A stretch of DNA of 15,556 nucleotides from Pseudomonadota bacterium (lineage in GTDB: Bacteria > Pseudomonadota > Alphaproteobacteria > Rhizobiales > Devosiaceae): assembly GCA_023390785.1 (NCBI GenBank), contig JAEWCE010000157.1, positions 1 through 15,556 on the forward strand, read 5' to 3'. Positions 5,594 to 13,490 of the stretch are shown in pieces. The notes under the pieces were generated by a model that was given only the letters and a program-made list of their open reading frames with translations, was not told the origin of the DNA and made no database searches. Within the stretch, counting starts at the first letter, position 1, and every line of letters starts with the position of its first letter. The position numbers and the translations under genes are program-made.

Positions 5594-8230
5594 ATGCGGA
5601 CCGAGACCGAGCACACGATCTACCTCAAGGACTATGCCCCGACGCCCTATCGCGTCGACAAGGTGGAGCTCGACGTCAAAATCGCGCCGGACGTCTCGCG
5701 CGTGCGCGCGTTGCTGACGTTGTCGCCGCGCCCGGAAACCGCCCCAGGAACGCCGCTTGTCCTCGATGGCGACGAGCTCAAGCTCAACTCGATCGCGATC
5801 GACGGCTCACCGCTGGCGCTCACCGCCTACGAGACGACGCCGACCACGCTGACCATATCCGAGTCGCCGCACCGGCAGTTCGTGCTCGAGACCGAAGTGA
5901 CCCTCGAGCCCGAAAAGAACGTCCGGCTGATGGGCTTCTACCGGTCGGGCGGCACCTGGTGTACGCAATGCGAGCCGGAAGGCTTCCGGCGCATCACCTA
6001 CTACCTCGACCGCCCCGACGTGCTGGCGCCGTTCCGCGTTACCATGACCGCCGACAAGGCGGTGGCACCGGTGCTGCTGGCCAACGGCAACCCGGTCGAC
6101 AGCGGCGAGCTCGAAGGCGGACTGCATTACGCGGTGTGGGACGATCCGTTCCCCAAGCCATCCTACCTGTTTGCCATGGTCGGCGGCGACCTCGGCTCCA
6201 TCCACGACACCTTCACCACCATGAGCGGCCGCGAGGTGAAGCTCGGCGTCTATTGTACGCCAGGCAAGGAGGAGGAGTGCCGCTTCGCGATGGACGCGCT
6301 GAAGCGCTCGATGGCGTGGGACGAGCGTCGCTTCGGCCGCGAATACGACCTCGATGTCTTCAACATCGTTGCCGTCAGCGATTTCAATTTCGGCGCGATG
6401 GAGAACAAGGGCCTCAACATCTTCAACGACAAGCTGGTGTTCGCCAAGCCGGAGACCGCCACCGACGACGACTACTACAATGTCGAGCGCGTCATTGCGC
6501 ACGAATATTTCCATAACTGGACCGGCGACCGCATTACCTGCCGCGACTGGTTCCAGCTCTGCCTCAAGGAAGGGCTGACGGTCTATCGCGACCAGGAGTT
6601 CACCTCCGACGAGCGCTCGCGCCCGGTGAAGCGTATCGAGGATGTGCGGACGCTGCGTGCGACGCAGTTCGTCGAGGATGCGGGGCCCCTCGCCCATCCG
6701 GCGCGGCCCGACCGCTACAAGGAGATCAACAACTTCTATACGACCACGGTCTACGAGAAGGGCGCCGAGATCGTGCGCATGCTGGCAACGCTCCTTGGCG
6801 AGGCCGGCTTCCGCAAGGGGATGGATCTCTATTTCGACAAGCACGACGGCGACGCGACGACCATCGAGGCCTTCATCAAGGTGTTCGAGGAGGCGAACGG
6901 CGTCGACCTCCAGCAGTTCCAGGCCTGGTATCTGCAGGCCGGCACGCCCGAGATCACTGTCAGCGACCGCTACGATGCCGCCTCGCAGACCTACACGCTC
7001 AGCCTCAGCCAGAAGACGGCGCCGACGCCGGGCCAGCCCGACAAGCAGGCGCTGGTGGTGCCGGTCAAGTTCGGACTGATCGGACCGAACGGCTCGCCGA
7101 TGGGCTGGAGCTCGGCCAGCGGCGATGTGCGAGGCGACCTGCTGGTGCTGAGCGGCGAGAGCGCGACCTACGAGTTCAAGGGCGTTGCGAACAAGCCGGT
7201 GCCATCGCTGTTCCGCGAGTTCTCGGCGCCGGTGAAGGTGGTCTCGGCGCAGTCGCAGGCCGACCGGCTGTTCATCGCCCGCCACGACAGCGATCCGTTC
7301 AACCGCTGGCAGTCGCTGCAGGACGTGGCGCTGGCGTTGATGCTCGGCGCCATCGGCGGCACGCCATGGGCCGATGCCGACATCGAGGCGCTCGCCGATG
7401 CGCTTGGCGACACCATCACCTCGGCGACGCTCGACCCGGCGTTCAAGGCGCTGACCCTCAGCCTGCCGTCGGAATCGATCGTCGCGCGCGCCATCGGCAC
7501 CGACGTCGATCCCGACAAGATACGAGCCACGCGGCTGGCGCTCCTGCGAGCGCTGGTCGGCCGGCTCGAGGGCACACTGGATGCAGCCTACCACGCCAAT
7601 ATCGTCGCCGCCCCCTACTCCACCGACACGACGCAGTCGGGCATGCGGGCACTCAAGAACGGCGCTCTGGCGCTGCTGGTGGTCGGTGGGTCGGCCCTCG
7701 GCCCGCGGCTCGCGCGCGAGCAGTACGACACTGCGACCAACATGACCGATCGTTACACGGCACTGAGCGCGGCGGTTGCCGGATGGACGCCGGATGCGGA
7801 GGCGCTGCTCGGCAATTTCCGTATCATGTACACGGCCGATCCGCTGGTGTTCGACAAGTGGCTGGTGCTGAACGCCATGGCGCCGATCGACAATGTGGTG
7901 AGCCGCATCGAGGCGATCCTTGCCGACCCGAACTTTCCGCGCAACAACCCCAACCGGCTGCGAGCGCTGGTCGGCACCTTCGGCCTGGGCAATCCCTCGC
8001 AGTTCGCGCGCGCCGACGGCACCGGCTTCCGCTTCGTTGCGAACTTCGTTGCGGACGTCGACACGCGCAATCCGCAGGTCGCCTCGCGCGTGCTCACCGC
8101 CTTCCGGGTGTGGCGCAGCTATGAGGCCACCCGGCGCGGGGCGGCGGAAGCGGCGCTCACCGGATTGCGCGACGCCGGCGGACTCAGCCGCAACACCGCC
8201 GACATCCTGGAGCGGACGCTGGCTGGTTAA
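5594..8230 (+). CDS. pepN: Aminopeptidase N (M1 zinc metallopeptidase)
   Basis: This 878-residue protein is close to the length of E. coli PepN (870). It removes N-terminal amino acids from peptides in the cytoplasm during the last steps of protein breakdown. Its layout is an N-terminal beta domain (about 1-190), a thermolysin-like catalytic domain (about 200-445), a small beta domain and a C-terminal helical domain (about 550-878). The substrate-binding GAMEN motif is at 267-271. The zinc site HEYFH is at 303-307 with the third ligand Glu326, and the transition-state Tyr is probably Y387 in VYEKG. ATG 5594 has GGAG 5 bases upstream. There is no signal peptide. It diverges from the ABC cluster and is followed by a PAS kinase gene on the same strand after 176 bases. 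All catalytic residues are present. Confidence 0.97.
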   Translation: MRTETEHTIYLKDYAPTPYRVDKVELDVKIAPDVSRVRALLTLSPRPETAPGTPLVLDGDELKLNSIAIDGSPLALTAYETTPTTLTISESPHRQFVLETEVTLEPEKNVRLMGFYRSGGTWCTQCEPEGFRRITYYLDRPDVLAPFRVTMTADKAVAPVLLANGNPVDSGELEGGLHYAVWDDPFPKPSYLFAMVGGDLGSIHDTFTTMSGREVKLGVYCTPGKEEECRFAMDALKRSMAWDERRFGREYDLDVFNIVAVSDFNFGAMENKGLNIFNDKLVFAKPETATDDDYYNVERVIAHEYFHNWTGDRITCRDWFQLCLKEGLTVYRDQEFTSDERSRPVKRIEDVRTLRATQFVEDAGPLAHPARPDRYKEINNFYTTTVYEKGAEIVRMLATLLGEAGFRKGMDLYFDKHDGDATTIEAFIKVFEEANGVDLQQFQAWYLQAGTPEITVSDRYDAASQTYTLSLSQKTAPTPGQPDKQALVVPVKFGLIGPNGSPMGWSSASGDVRGDLLVLSGESATYEFKGVANKPVPSLFREFSAPVKVVSAQSQADRLFIARHDSDPFNRWQSLQDVALALMLGAIGGTPWADADIEALADALGDTITSATLDPAFKALTLSLPSESIVARAIGTDVDPDKIRATRLALLRALVGRLEGTLDAAYHANIVAAPYSTDTTQSGMRALKNGALALLVVGGSALGPRLAREQYDTATNMTDRYTALSAAVAGWTPDAEALLGNFRIMYTADPLVFDKWLVLNAMAPIDNVVSRIEAILADPNFPRNNPNRLRALVGTFGLGNPSQFARADGTGFRFVANFVADVDTRNPQVASRVLTAFRVWRSYEATRRGAAEAALTGLRDAGGLSRNTADILERTLAG

Positions 8231-8241
8231 TGAAACACTAA
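8227..8241 (+). promoter_or_regulatory. CtrA-like box overlapping the pepN stop codon
   Basis: TTAA-TGAAACA-CTAA matches the alphaproteobacterial CtrA consensus TTAA-N7-TTAA at 7 of 8 fixed positions. It overlaps the pepN TAA and lies about 165 bases before the PAS kinase start. This is a weak-information motif, so a chance match is quite possible. It is listed because the gap downstream also holds a cluster of GANTC sites and precedes a kinase of a cell-cycle-like type. Confidence 0.25.
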
Positions 8242-8244
8242 TGT

Positions 8245-8261
8245 AGAAGAATTTTTCTTCT
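8245..8261 (+). terminator. Weak hairpin after pepN, possible terminator
   Basis: AGAAGAA (8245-8251) pairs with TTCTTCT (8255-8261) around a TTT loop, 15 bases after the pepN stop codon. The stem is perfect for 7 pairs but AT-rich, and no T-tract follows it on the plus strand. It may only partly end pepN transcription, leaving some readthrough into the kinase gene. Confidence 0.35.
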
Positions 8262-8271
8262 GCCTCTAAGT

Positions 8272-8350
8272 GACTCAGCCGACTCGCAAATTTCCGCCAT
8301 CGGCGCATAACGTGCGGCTGCCCCTCTGGACAGCCGCAAGCCGCTGATTC
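8272..8350. promoter_or_regulatory. Cluster of three GANTC (CcrM methylation) sites before the PAS kinase
   Basis: GACTC at 8272-8276, GACTC at 8281-8285 and GATTC at 8346-8350 fall within 79 bases of the pepN-kinase gap. A fourth, GAGTC, is inside the kinase gene at about 8449. In alphaproteobacteria GANTC is the target of the cell-cycle methylase CcrM, and clusters in promoters are associated with GcrA and methylation-sensitive expression. The sites are seen directly; their role is inferred. Confidence 0.45.
8314..8337. repeat. Inverted repeat in the PAS kinase upstream region
   Basis: GCGGCTG (8314-8320) and CAGCCGC (8331-8337) form a perfect 7-base inverted repeat around a 10-base loop, about 70 bases before the kinase start. 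A second, weaker one follows: CTGATT (8344-8349) with AATCAG (8359-8364). The first could be a protein-binding site, a hairpin in the leader RNA, or a terminator for readthrough from pepN, though it lacks a T-tract. Confidence 0.4.
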
Positions 8351-8406
8351 AGATTGCAAATCAGGGCGTGGCGTTCTCCTGATTTTCCATCTTAGGCGGG
8401 GTATAG

Positions 8407-9921
8407 ATGCAGTCGACGGAGGCATCCGGCGTCAGGGCAGTTGGGGTGGAGTCACGCTCCAGTTCTGCCAGCAAGGGGAACCCCCTTGCCGCGCTTGCTG
8501 CGTCCATTTCACCACTCACCTATGCGCTGGCGCTGGTGGCGCTGCTGGCGGCAACCCTCTACATCCTGGGCGACGCTGCCCGGCTGGTGGAAATCCAGCG
8601 GCAACACGCGGATCTGGCGGAGCTGGCCGCCGGACAGTCGCCTGCCGCCGGAGCGCCGCGCGCCATCCCCACCGCCTTCAGCGTCGAGCCGCCGCCGGAT
8701 GGCAGCGACCTGCCGCAGCACGCCGCCATCGCCTATGGCCTTGCCGGTCTGGTGATTGCGCTGGGCTTCCGCCGCCGCGCGCGGCCGGTACCCCAGGTGG
8801 GCACCCTTCACGACCTGCTCGCCACCATCCCGTTCGGGGTCGCCTGCTGGAATTCCGAGGGCCGGCTGGTCGTTGCCAATGCGCAATACCGCGACCGCCT
8901 CAATGCCGATCCCATCGACTCGCGGCCCGGCGCGCTCTATTCGGCCTCGATCCGCCGGCTCATCCAGGGTGGCTATCTGCAGCTCGTGCGCGAGGACGCG
9001 GGCAGCCGCATCCTGGAGCTGCATCGCGAGGATGGCTCGTGCCTCGTGGTCGACGAGCGGCCGCTCGCCGGCGGCGGCTTCGTGACGCTCCTGACCGACG
9101 TCACCGAGCGGCGCGCCACCGAGGACCTGCTGGTCTCGATCCGCGAGGAGCAGCGCGTGCTCGCCCGCCGCTATCACGAGGAAAAGCTGCGCGCCGAGGC
9201 GGCCAGCCGCTCCAAGACCAACTTCCTCGCCCATGTCAGCCACGACATCCGCACGCCGCTCAACCACATCATCGGCTTCGCTGAATTGATGCGGCACGAG
9301 ACCTACGGTCCGCTGGGCGACGAGCACTATGCGAGCTATGTCGATTCCATCCGCATGTCGGGCGAGCGGCTGCTGAGCTTCTTTGCCTCGATCCTCGATT
9401 TCGCCGAGCTCGAAGGCGGCCAGCGGGTGCTGCGCGAGGAGCATGTGGCCGTCGACGAGTTGCTGGCGTCCGCAACCCAGCGGCACGCGCCACGGGCGCA
9501 GCGCAAGGGCATCGCGCTCAACCTCGGCGCCCCCACCGGCGCCGTGCTGGCGGGCGACCGCTTCTCGCTCGAACGCATGCTCGGCAACCTCATCGACAAC
9601 GCCATCCAGTTCACGCCGGCCGGCGGCCGCGTCACCATCGCGGCGCACGCCGCCAGCGATGGCGTGGTGCTGGAAGTCTCCGACACCGGCATCGGCATGC
9701 CGCCGGAGAGATTGTCGTCGCTGTCGCAGCCCTTCGCCTATGGCGACGCGGCGCTGACGCGTGACCGCGAAGGCGCCGGCCTCGGGCTGGCCATCGCCCG
9801 CACCATCGCCGAGCTCAGTGGCGGCCGGCTCGCCATCGACAGCCGACCGGGACTGGGCACGACCGTGGCAGTCTCGCTGCCGCTGCTGCACCACGACGAA
9901 GCGACGGACGTCGCCGCCTAA
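8407..9921 (+). CDS. Membrane PAS-domain sensor histidine kinase with a PleC/DivJ/PdhS-like phosphoacceptor region
   Basis: This 504-residue kinase has two membrane helices (about 36-56 and 106-121) flanking a periplasmic segment of about 50 residues. A PAS domain follows (about 133-235), with a coiled linker, a HisKA domain and a HATPase domain. The phosphoacceptor is His279 in HVSHDIRTPLNHIIGFAELM; N398 (N box), DTGIG at 426-430 and GLGLAI at 458-463 complete the catalytic core. The HisKA segment, with its YGPLG, YASYVDSIRMSGERLL and ILDFAELEGG elements, resembles alphaproteobacterial cell-cycle kinases that act on DivK or PleD. No response regulator is adjacent, so it is an orphan kinase here. 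ATG 8407 has only a weak GGCGGGG upstream, but no later Met precedes the first membrane helix. Its stop codon overlaps that of convergent glnE. Confidence 0.88.
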   Translation: MQSTEASGVRAVGVESRSSSASKGNPLAALAASISPLTYALALVALLAATLYILGDAARLVEIQRQHADLAELAAGQSPAAGAPRAIPTAFSVEPPPDGSDLPQHAAIAYGLAGLVIALGFRRRARPVPQVGTLHDLLATIPFGVACWNSEGRLVVANAQYRDRLNADPIDSRPGALYSASIRRLIQGGYLQLVREDAGSRILELHREDGSCLVVDERPLAGGGFVTLLTDVTERRATEDLLVSIREEQRVLARRYHEEKLRAEAASRSKTNFLAHVSHDIRTPLNHIIGFAELMRHETYGPLGDEHYASYVDSIRMSGERLLSFFASILDFAELEGGQRVLREEHVAVDELLASATQRHAPRAQRKGIALNLGAPTGAVLAGDRFSLERMLGNLIDNAIQFTPAGGRVTIAAHAASDGVVLEVSDTGIGMPPERLSSLSQPFAYGDAALTRDREGAGLGLAIARTIAELSGGRLAIDSRPGLGTTVAVSLPLLHHDEATDVAA

Positions 9922-12695
9922 GACTCCCGCGCCCGCTCGTACCAGGCGCCGGCCGCCGCCGAAACTTCTGCCTGCATCGCCGCCAGGTCCTCGGTCAACC
10001 GCGCGAAATTGGGGGCGTTGGCCAGTTGCGCCAGCAGGTCGCGGAAGGCATCGGTCCAGCCGTCATTGTTGAAGGGATCGACGAGCGCCGCGCTCATCAC
10101 CTGCAGCACCGTCGCATAGGTGCCGTGGATCAGCGCTAGCCGCTCGCCCTCCGGCACGAGGCCGGTCTCGCCGAGCCGGGCCAGCACCTCGCCGGTGGGC
10201 GCCTGCGGCCGGGCGATCTCATGGCGCCGCAGCAATTGCGCCGATTGCGCAATGAACTCGAGATCGATCAGTCCACCATTGACCAGTTTCAGATCGAAGG
10301 GGTGGCGGGGCGGCCGTTCCTTGGCCATCAGGGCGCGCATGGCGAGCACGTCGCCGACGATCTTGTTGGCGTCGGCCGGTTGCGACAGCACGGTGGCGAT
10401 CACCTCGTCGACACGGTTTGGCAGCTCTTCGTCGCCCATGATGACGCGCGCCCGGGTCAGCGCCAGATGCTCCCAGGTCCATGCCTCCCCGGTCTGGTAG
10501 CGGCGGAAGGCGGATAGACTGGTGGCGAGCGGTCCTGCGTTGCCGGACGGCCGCAGCCGCATGTCGGCATGATAGAGCACCCCCTCGGAGGTGGGCGCCG
10601 TCACCGCCGCGACCAGCCGCTGCGTCAGGCGGGCGAAATATTGCGACGTCGGCAGCGGCCGCTCGCCGTTGGAGTCCTCGGCATCGCCATCGACCTCGTA
10701 GAGCAGGATGAAGTCGAGGTCCGACGACACCGTCATCTCGCGGCTTGCCATCTTGCCGAAAGCAAGCAGCGCCACCGACGCGCCGGGCACCACGCCGTGG
10801 CGTTTTTCGAACTCGACGCGCACGGCGGTGAACAGCCGCTGCAGCAGCGTCTCGGCCAGCGCCGTGAACTGCTCGCCGGCCTGGCGGGCCGCCAGTGTGC
10901 CGGCGAGCAGGCCGGCCGAAATCAGGAACTGCTGCTCCTGGCCGATGATGCGGGCCCGGTCAATCACCTCCTGGTAGTCGCGGGCATCTAACAGGAAACT
11001 CTCGACCTTGGCGATCAATGCCGGACGGCGTCCGACGATGTCGGAGAAGGCCGGATCGATCAGCGAGTCCATGACGTGGGCTCGGTGGATCACCGCATCG
11101 GCCATGCGCGGGGCCGAGGCGAGGAGCTGCACCAGCAGCGTGCGCAAATCCGCGTGATTGCGCAGCAGCGCAAAGAGCTGGATGCCTGACGGCAGGCGCG
11201 ACAGGAAATTGTCGAAGCGCCGGAAGGCGAGGTCGGCATTTCCGGCCTTGCCGATGGTGGTCAGCAGCGCCGGCAGCAGCTCGGTGAGGTGCGCCCGCGC
11301 CGCTGCGGCGGCCGTGGCGCGATAGCCGCCATAGTGCCATTTTCGGATTGTCGCCGAAACCGACGCGGCATCGGTAAACCCCATGCGCGTGAGCGTCTCC
11401 AGCGTCGCCGGATCGTCGTCACTGCCGGTGAACACCAGGTCGCCACCGGCCGCGGCCAGCGTCTCGCCCTCGGTGAAGAGCTCGGCGTAATAGCCCTGCA
11501 CCTTGGCCAGCGCCGCCCGGTAATCGGCCTCGAAGCCTTGGCGCTCGGGATAACCCATCAACTGCGCGATGACCGCGACCCCCTCGGCCGTCTCGGGCAT
11601 CACATGCGTCTGCTCGTCGCGCAACATCTGCAGCCGGTTCTCGACGGCGCGCAGGAACCAATACGCCGCCGTCAACTCCGTTGCCGCGGTCTCGCTGATC
11701 CAGCCCTCGCGCGCCAGCGCGGCCAGCGCCTCGGCCGTCGGTCGCACGCGCAATTTGCGGTCGCGGCCGCCGGCGATCAGTTGCTGGGTCTGGGCGAAGA
11801 ACTCGATTTCGCGGATGCCGCCACGCCCGAGCTTGACGTTGTGGCCTTCGACCCGGGCTTCGCCGACCTGCTTGGAGATGTTGATCTGGCGCTTCATCGC
11901 CTGGATGTCGGCGATGGTGGCGAAGTCCAGATGCTTGCGCCAGACATAGGGCGCGAGCTCGGCGAGGAACGCCTCGCCCGCCTGCCTGTCACCGGCGCAG
12001 GGCCGCGCCTTGATCCAGGCGGCGCGCTCCCAGTTCTGGCCGCGGCTCTCGTAATAGGCGAAGGCAGCATCGGTGGAGATGGCGACCGGGGTCGATCCGG
12101 GGTCGGGCCGGAGCCGGAGATCGGTACGGAACACGTAGTCGTTTCCGACCCGGTCCTGCAGCAGCGCGGCAAGCCGCTGCACGATGCGCGAATAGACCTT
12201 CGTGGCGTTGTCGGGGTCCGCCAGCACGCCCGCCTCGCGGTCGAAGAAGGCGACAATGTCGATATCGGAGGAATAGTTGAGCTCGCGCCCGCCATGCTTG
12301 CCGAGTGCGAAGATCGAGAGTCCGCAGGTGGCGGGAGTCGTCGCACGCAGGTCGCCCTTTTCGATGGCGCGCTGCAGCAGCACGGCAAGGCCGGCGTCGA
12401 GCGCCGCATCGGCGAGGTCCGACAGGGCGGCGGTCGATTGCGCCGTCGTCCATAAGCCGCCCGTTTCGGCGGCTGCCGCCAGCAGTGCGATGCGGCCCTT
12501 GGCGCGGCGCAAGGCATCGCCGATCTCGGCCTCATTCGTGCCGGCAGCGGCCGCAGCCGCGCTCAGTCCGGCAAGTTCCTGTCGCGACGCCGTGTCGGGG
12601 TCGCTTAGCGCCGTGGCAAGCCAATCGCCGTGCCGCTCGTTCAATTCCCTGAGATAAGAGGACGCGTCCAGAAGCTGCGCGAGGGGCACGGGCAT
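9918..12695 (-). CDS. glnE: Bifunctional glutamine synthetase adenylyltransferase / adenylyl-removing enzyme
   Basis: This 925-residue cytoplasmic enzyme attaches AMP to glutamine synthetase and removes it, in response to PII and glutamine, so it sets nitrogen assimilation. It has two nucleotidyltransferase domains. The N-terminal adenylyl-removing domain carries GKHGGRELNYSSDIDIV with Asp144 and Asp146. The C-terminal adenylyltransferase domain carries GKMASREMTVSSDLDFILLY with Asp659 and Asp661. Between them is a helical regulatory region, and RGGIREIEFFAQTQQL (about 291-306) is a typical GlnE block. The start at 12695 is fixed by an in-frame TAA at 12710-12708, with no other start codon between; the ribosome binding site is weak. 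It is slightly shorter than E. coli GlnE (946). It ends in a 4-base stop-codon overlap with the PAS kinase gene and diverges from a secreted-protein gene. Confidence 0.96.
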   Translation of the reverse strand: MPVPLAQLLDASSYLRELNERHGDWLATALSDPDTASRQELAGLSAAAAAAGTNEAEIGDALRRAKGRIALLAAAAETGGLWTTAQSTAALSDLADAALDAGLAVLLQRAIEKGDLRATTPATCGLSIFALGKHGGRELNYSSDIDIVAFFDREAGVLADPDNATKVYSRIVQRLAALLQDRVGNDYVFRTDLRLRPDPGSTPVAISTDAAFAYYESRGQNWERAAWIKARPCAGDRQAGEAFLAELAPYVWRKHLDFATIADIQAMKRQINISKQVGEARVEGHNVKLGRGGIREIEFFAQTQQLIAGGRDRKLRVRPTAEALAALAREGWISETAATELTAAYWFLRAVENRLQMLRDEQTHVMPETAEGVAVIAQLMGYPERQGFEADYRAALAKVQGYYAELFTEGETLAAAGGDLVFTGSDDDPATLETLTRMGFTDAASVSATIRKWHYGGYRATAAAAARAHLTELLPALLTTIGKAGNADLAFRRFDNFLSRLPSGIQLFALLRNHADLRTLLVQLLASAPRMADAVIHRAHVMDSLIDPAFSDIVGRRPALIAKVESFLLDARDYQEVIDRARIIGQEQQFLISAGLLAGTLAARQAGEQFTALAETLLQRLFTAVRVEFEKRHGVVPGASVALLAFGKMASREMTVSSDLDFILLYEVDGDAEDSNGERPLPTSQYFARLTQRLVAAVTAPTSEGVLYHADMRLRPSGNAGPLATSLSAFRRYQTGEAWTWEHLALTRARVIMGDEELPNRVDEVIATVLSQPADANKIVGDVLAMRALMAKERPPRHPFDLKLVNGGLIDLEFIAQSAQLLRRHEIARPQAPTGEVLARLGETGLVPEGERLALIHGTYATVLQVMSAALVDPFNNDGWTDAFRDLLAQLANAPNFARLTEDLAAMQAEVSAAAGAWYERARES

Positions 12696-12836
12696 GATCC
12701 GACAGGCTTAGCCGCCGGGCCGCGGCGCGGCAAGCGTCGCCATCCCATTGACGAGGCTGGGGAACATCGAATAGCCGACTGGCGGACTCCCCGCTCTGCG
12801 CGCTAATTTGACCGCCTCCATCCGGAACTCTTGTCG

Positions 12837-13490
12837 ATGCGCTTCAGTCTGCTCGCCGTCTGTCTCGCTGCCCTTGCTGTGTCCGCCCCGGTCGAGGCCG
12901 CGGGCCTCTCCGGCATGGGGCTCAACCTGTTCGGCAACTACTTCCATTTCGGCAGCAAGCCGAATATTCCCAAGCCGATGGTCAACACCATCACCGCGGG
13001 GCCGCTGCGCATGGAGCTGCAGCACACCAAGCTCAGCCAGATCAGAAAGACCTTCGGCGGCACGATCCAGACGCAGGGGTCGAACAAGACGCTGGTCAAC
13101 TGGCTTTGCTATCATACCGACGGCGGCGGCAAGTCTCCGGCGGCCAATACCTGGTTCATTTCCAACATCCTGGGCGGCGGCGAATTCGTGATGATCGTGG
13201 CGGTGCAGGCGGCCGATCCCGCCCGCATTCCCGGCGATTGCGAGGCGGCGCCGAAAAACTTCCAGGTGCCCAATCTGGGCATTCCCGGCCTCGGCGCGTC
13301 GCTCAGCGAACTCAAGGCGACGTTCGGCGCGGCCTCGGGCAGCACCATCGCCTATCGCGCCGACGAGCCGGGGCGCGATGCGCTCGGCACCGCGCTCAAT
13401 GCCCAGTACATCGGCTACATCCTGTCGGGCGGCAAGGTCAGCGGCTACGGCGCTGGCGAAACCTCGGTCCCCGCCACGCCGCAAAACTAG
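12837..13490 (+). CDS. Secreted protein of unknown function with an internal duplication
   Basis: This 217-residue protein begins with a clear signal peptide: MRF, a hydrophobic core SLLAVCLAALAVSA, then a likely cleavage after VEA or VEAA (about residues 21-22). The mature protein would be periplasmic or extracellular. There is no lipobox, since C9 lies inside the hydrophobic core. C91 and C135 could form a disulfide. Two related segments occur about 90 residues apart: LSQIRKTFG (66-74) with a later ILGGG (111-115), and LSELKATFG (156-164) with ILSGG (195-199). I do not recognise the family. ATG 12837 was chosen over an in-frame TTG at 12831; GGAA lies upstream. The gene diverges from glnE and its stop overlaps that of the convergent kinase gene. 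It might be sensed by or belong with the neighbouring two-component pair, but nothing shows this. Confidence 0.75.
   Translation: MRFSLLAVCLAALAVSAPVEAAGLSGMGLNLFGNYFHFGSKPNIPKPMVNTITAGPLRMELQHTKLSQIRKTFGGTIQTQGSNKTLVNWLCYHTDGGGKSPAANTWFISNILGGGEFVMIVAVQAADPARIPGDCEAAPKNFQVPNLGIPGLGASLSELKATFGAASGSTIAYRADEPGRDALGTALNAQYIGYILSGGKVSGYGAGETSVPATPQN

Noticed and set aside
5807..8425. An 872-codon open frame on the minus strand covering almost all of pepN
   Set aside because: It is antisense to a gene with complete M1 catalytic motifs. Its product is rich in Arg, His and Val with no recognisable domain, as expected of a high-GC antisense shadow.
12831..12836. TTG start for the secreted protein
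   Set aside because: ATG 12837 directly gives a standard signal peptide (MRF plus hydrophobic core). TTG would add only two residues, so it cannot be excluded but is less likely.
12858..12866. Possible lipobox Cys in the secreted protein
   Set aside because: The Cys is residue 9, inside the hydrophobic core and too early. LAVC does not fit the lipobox pattern, and a normal cleavage site lies further on.
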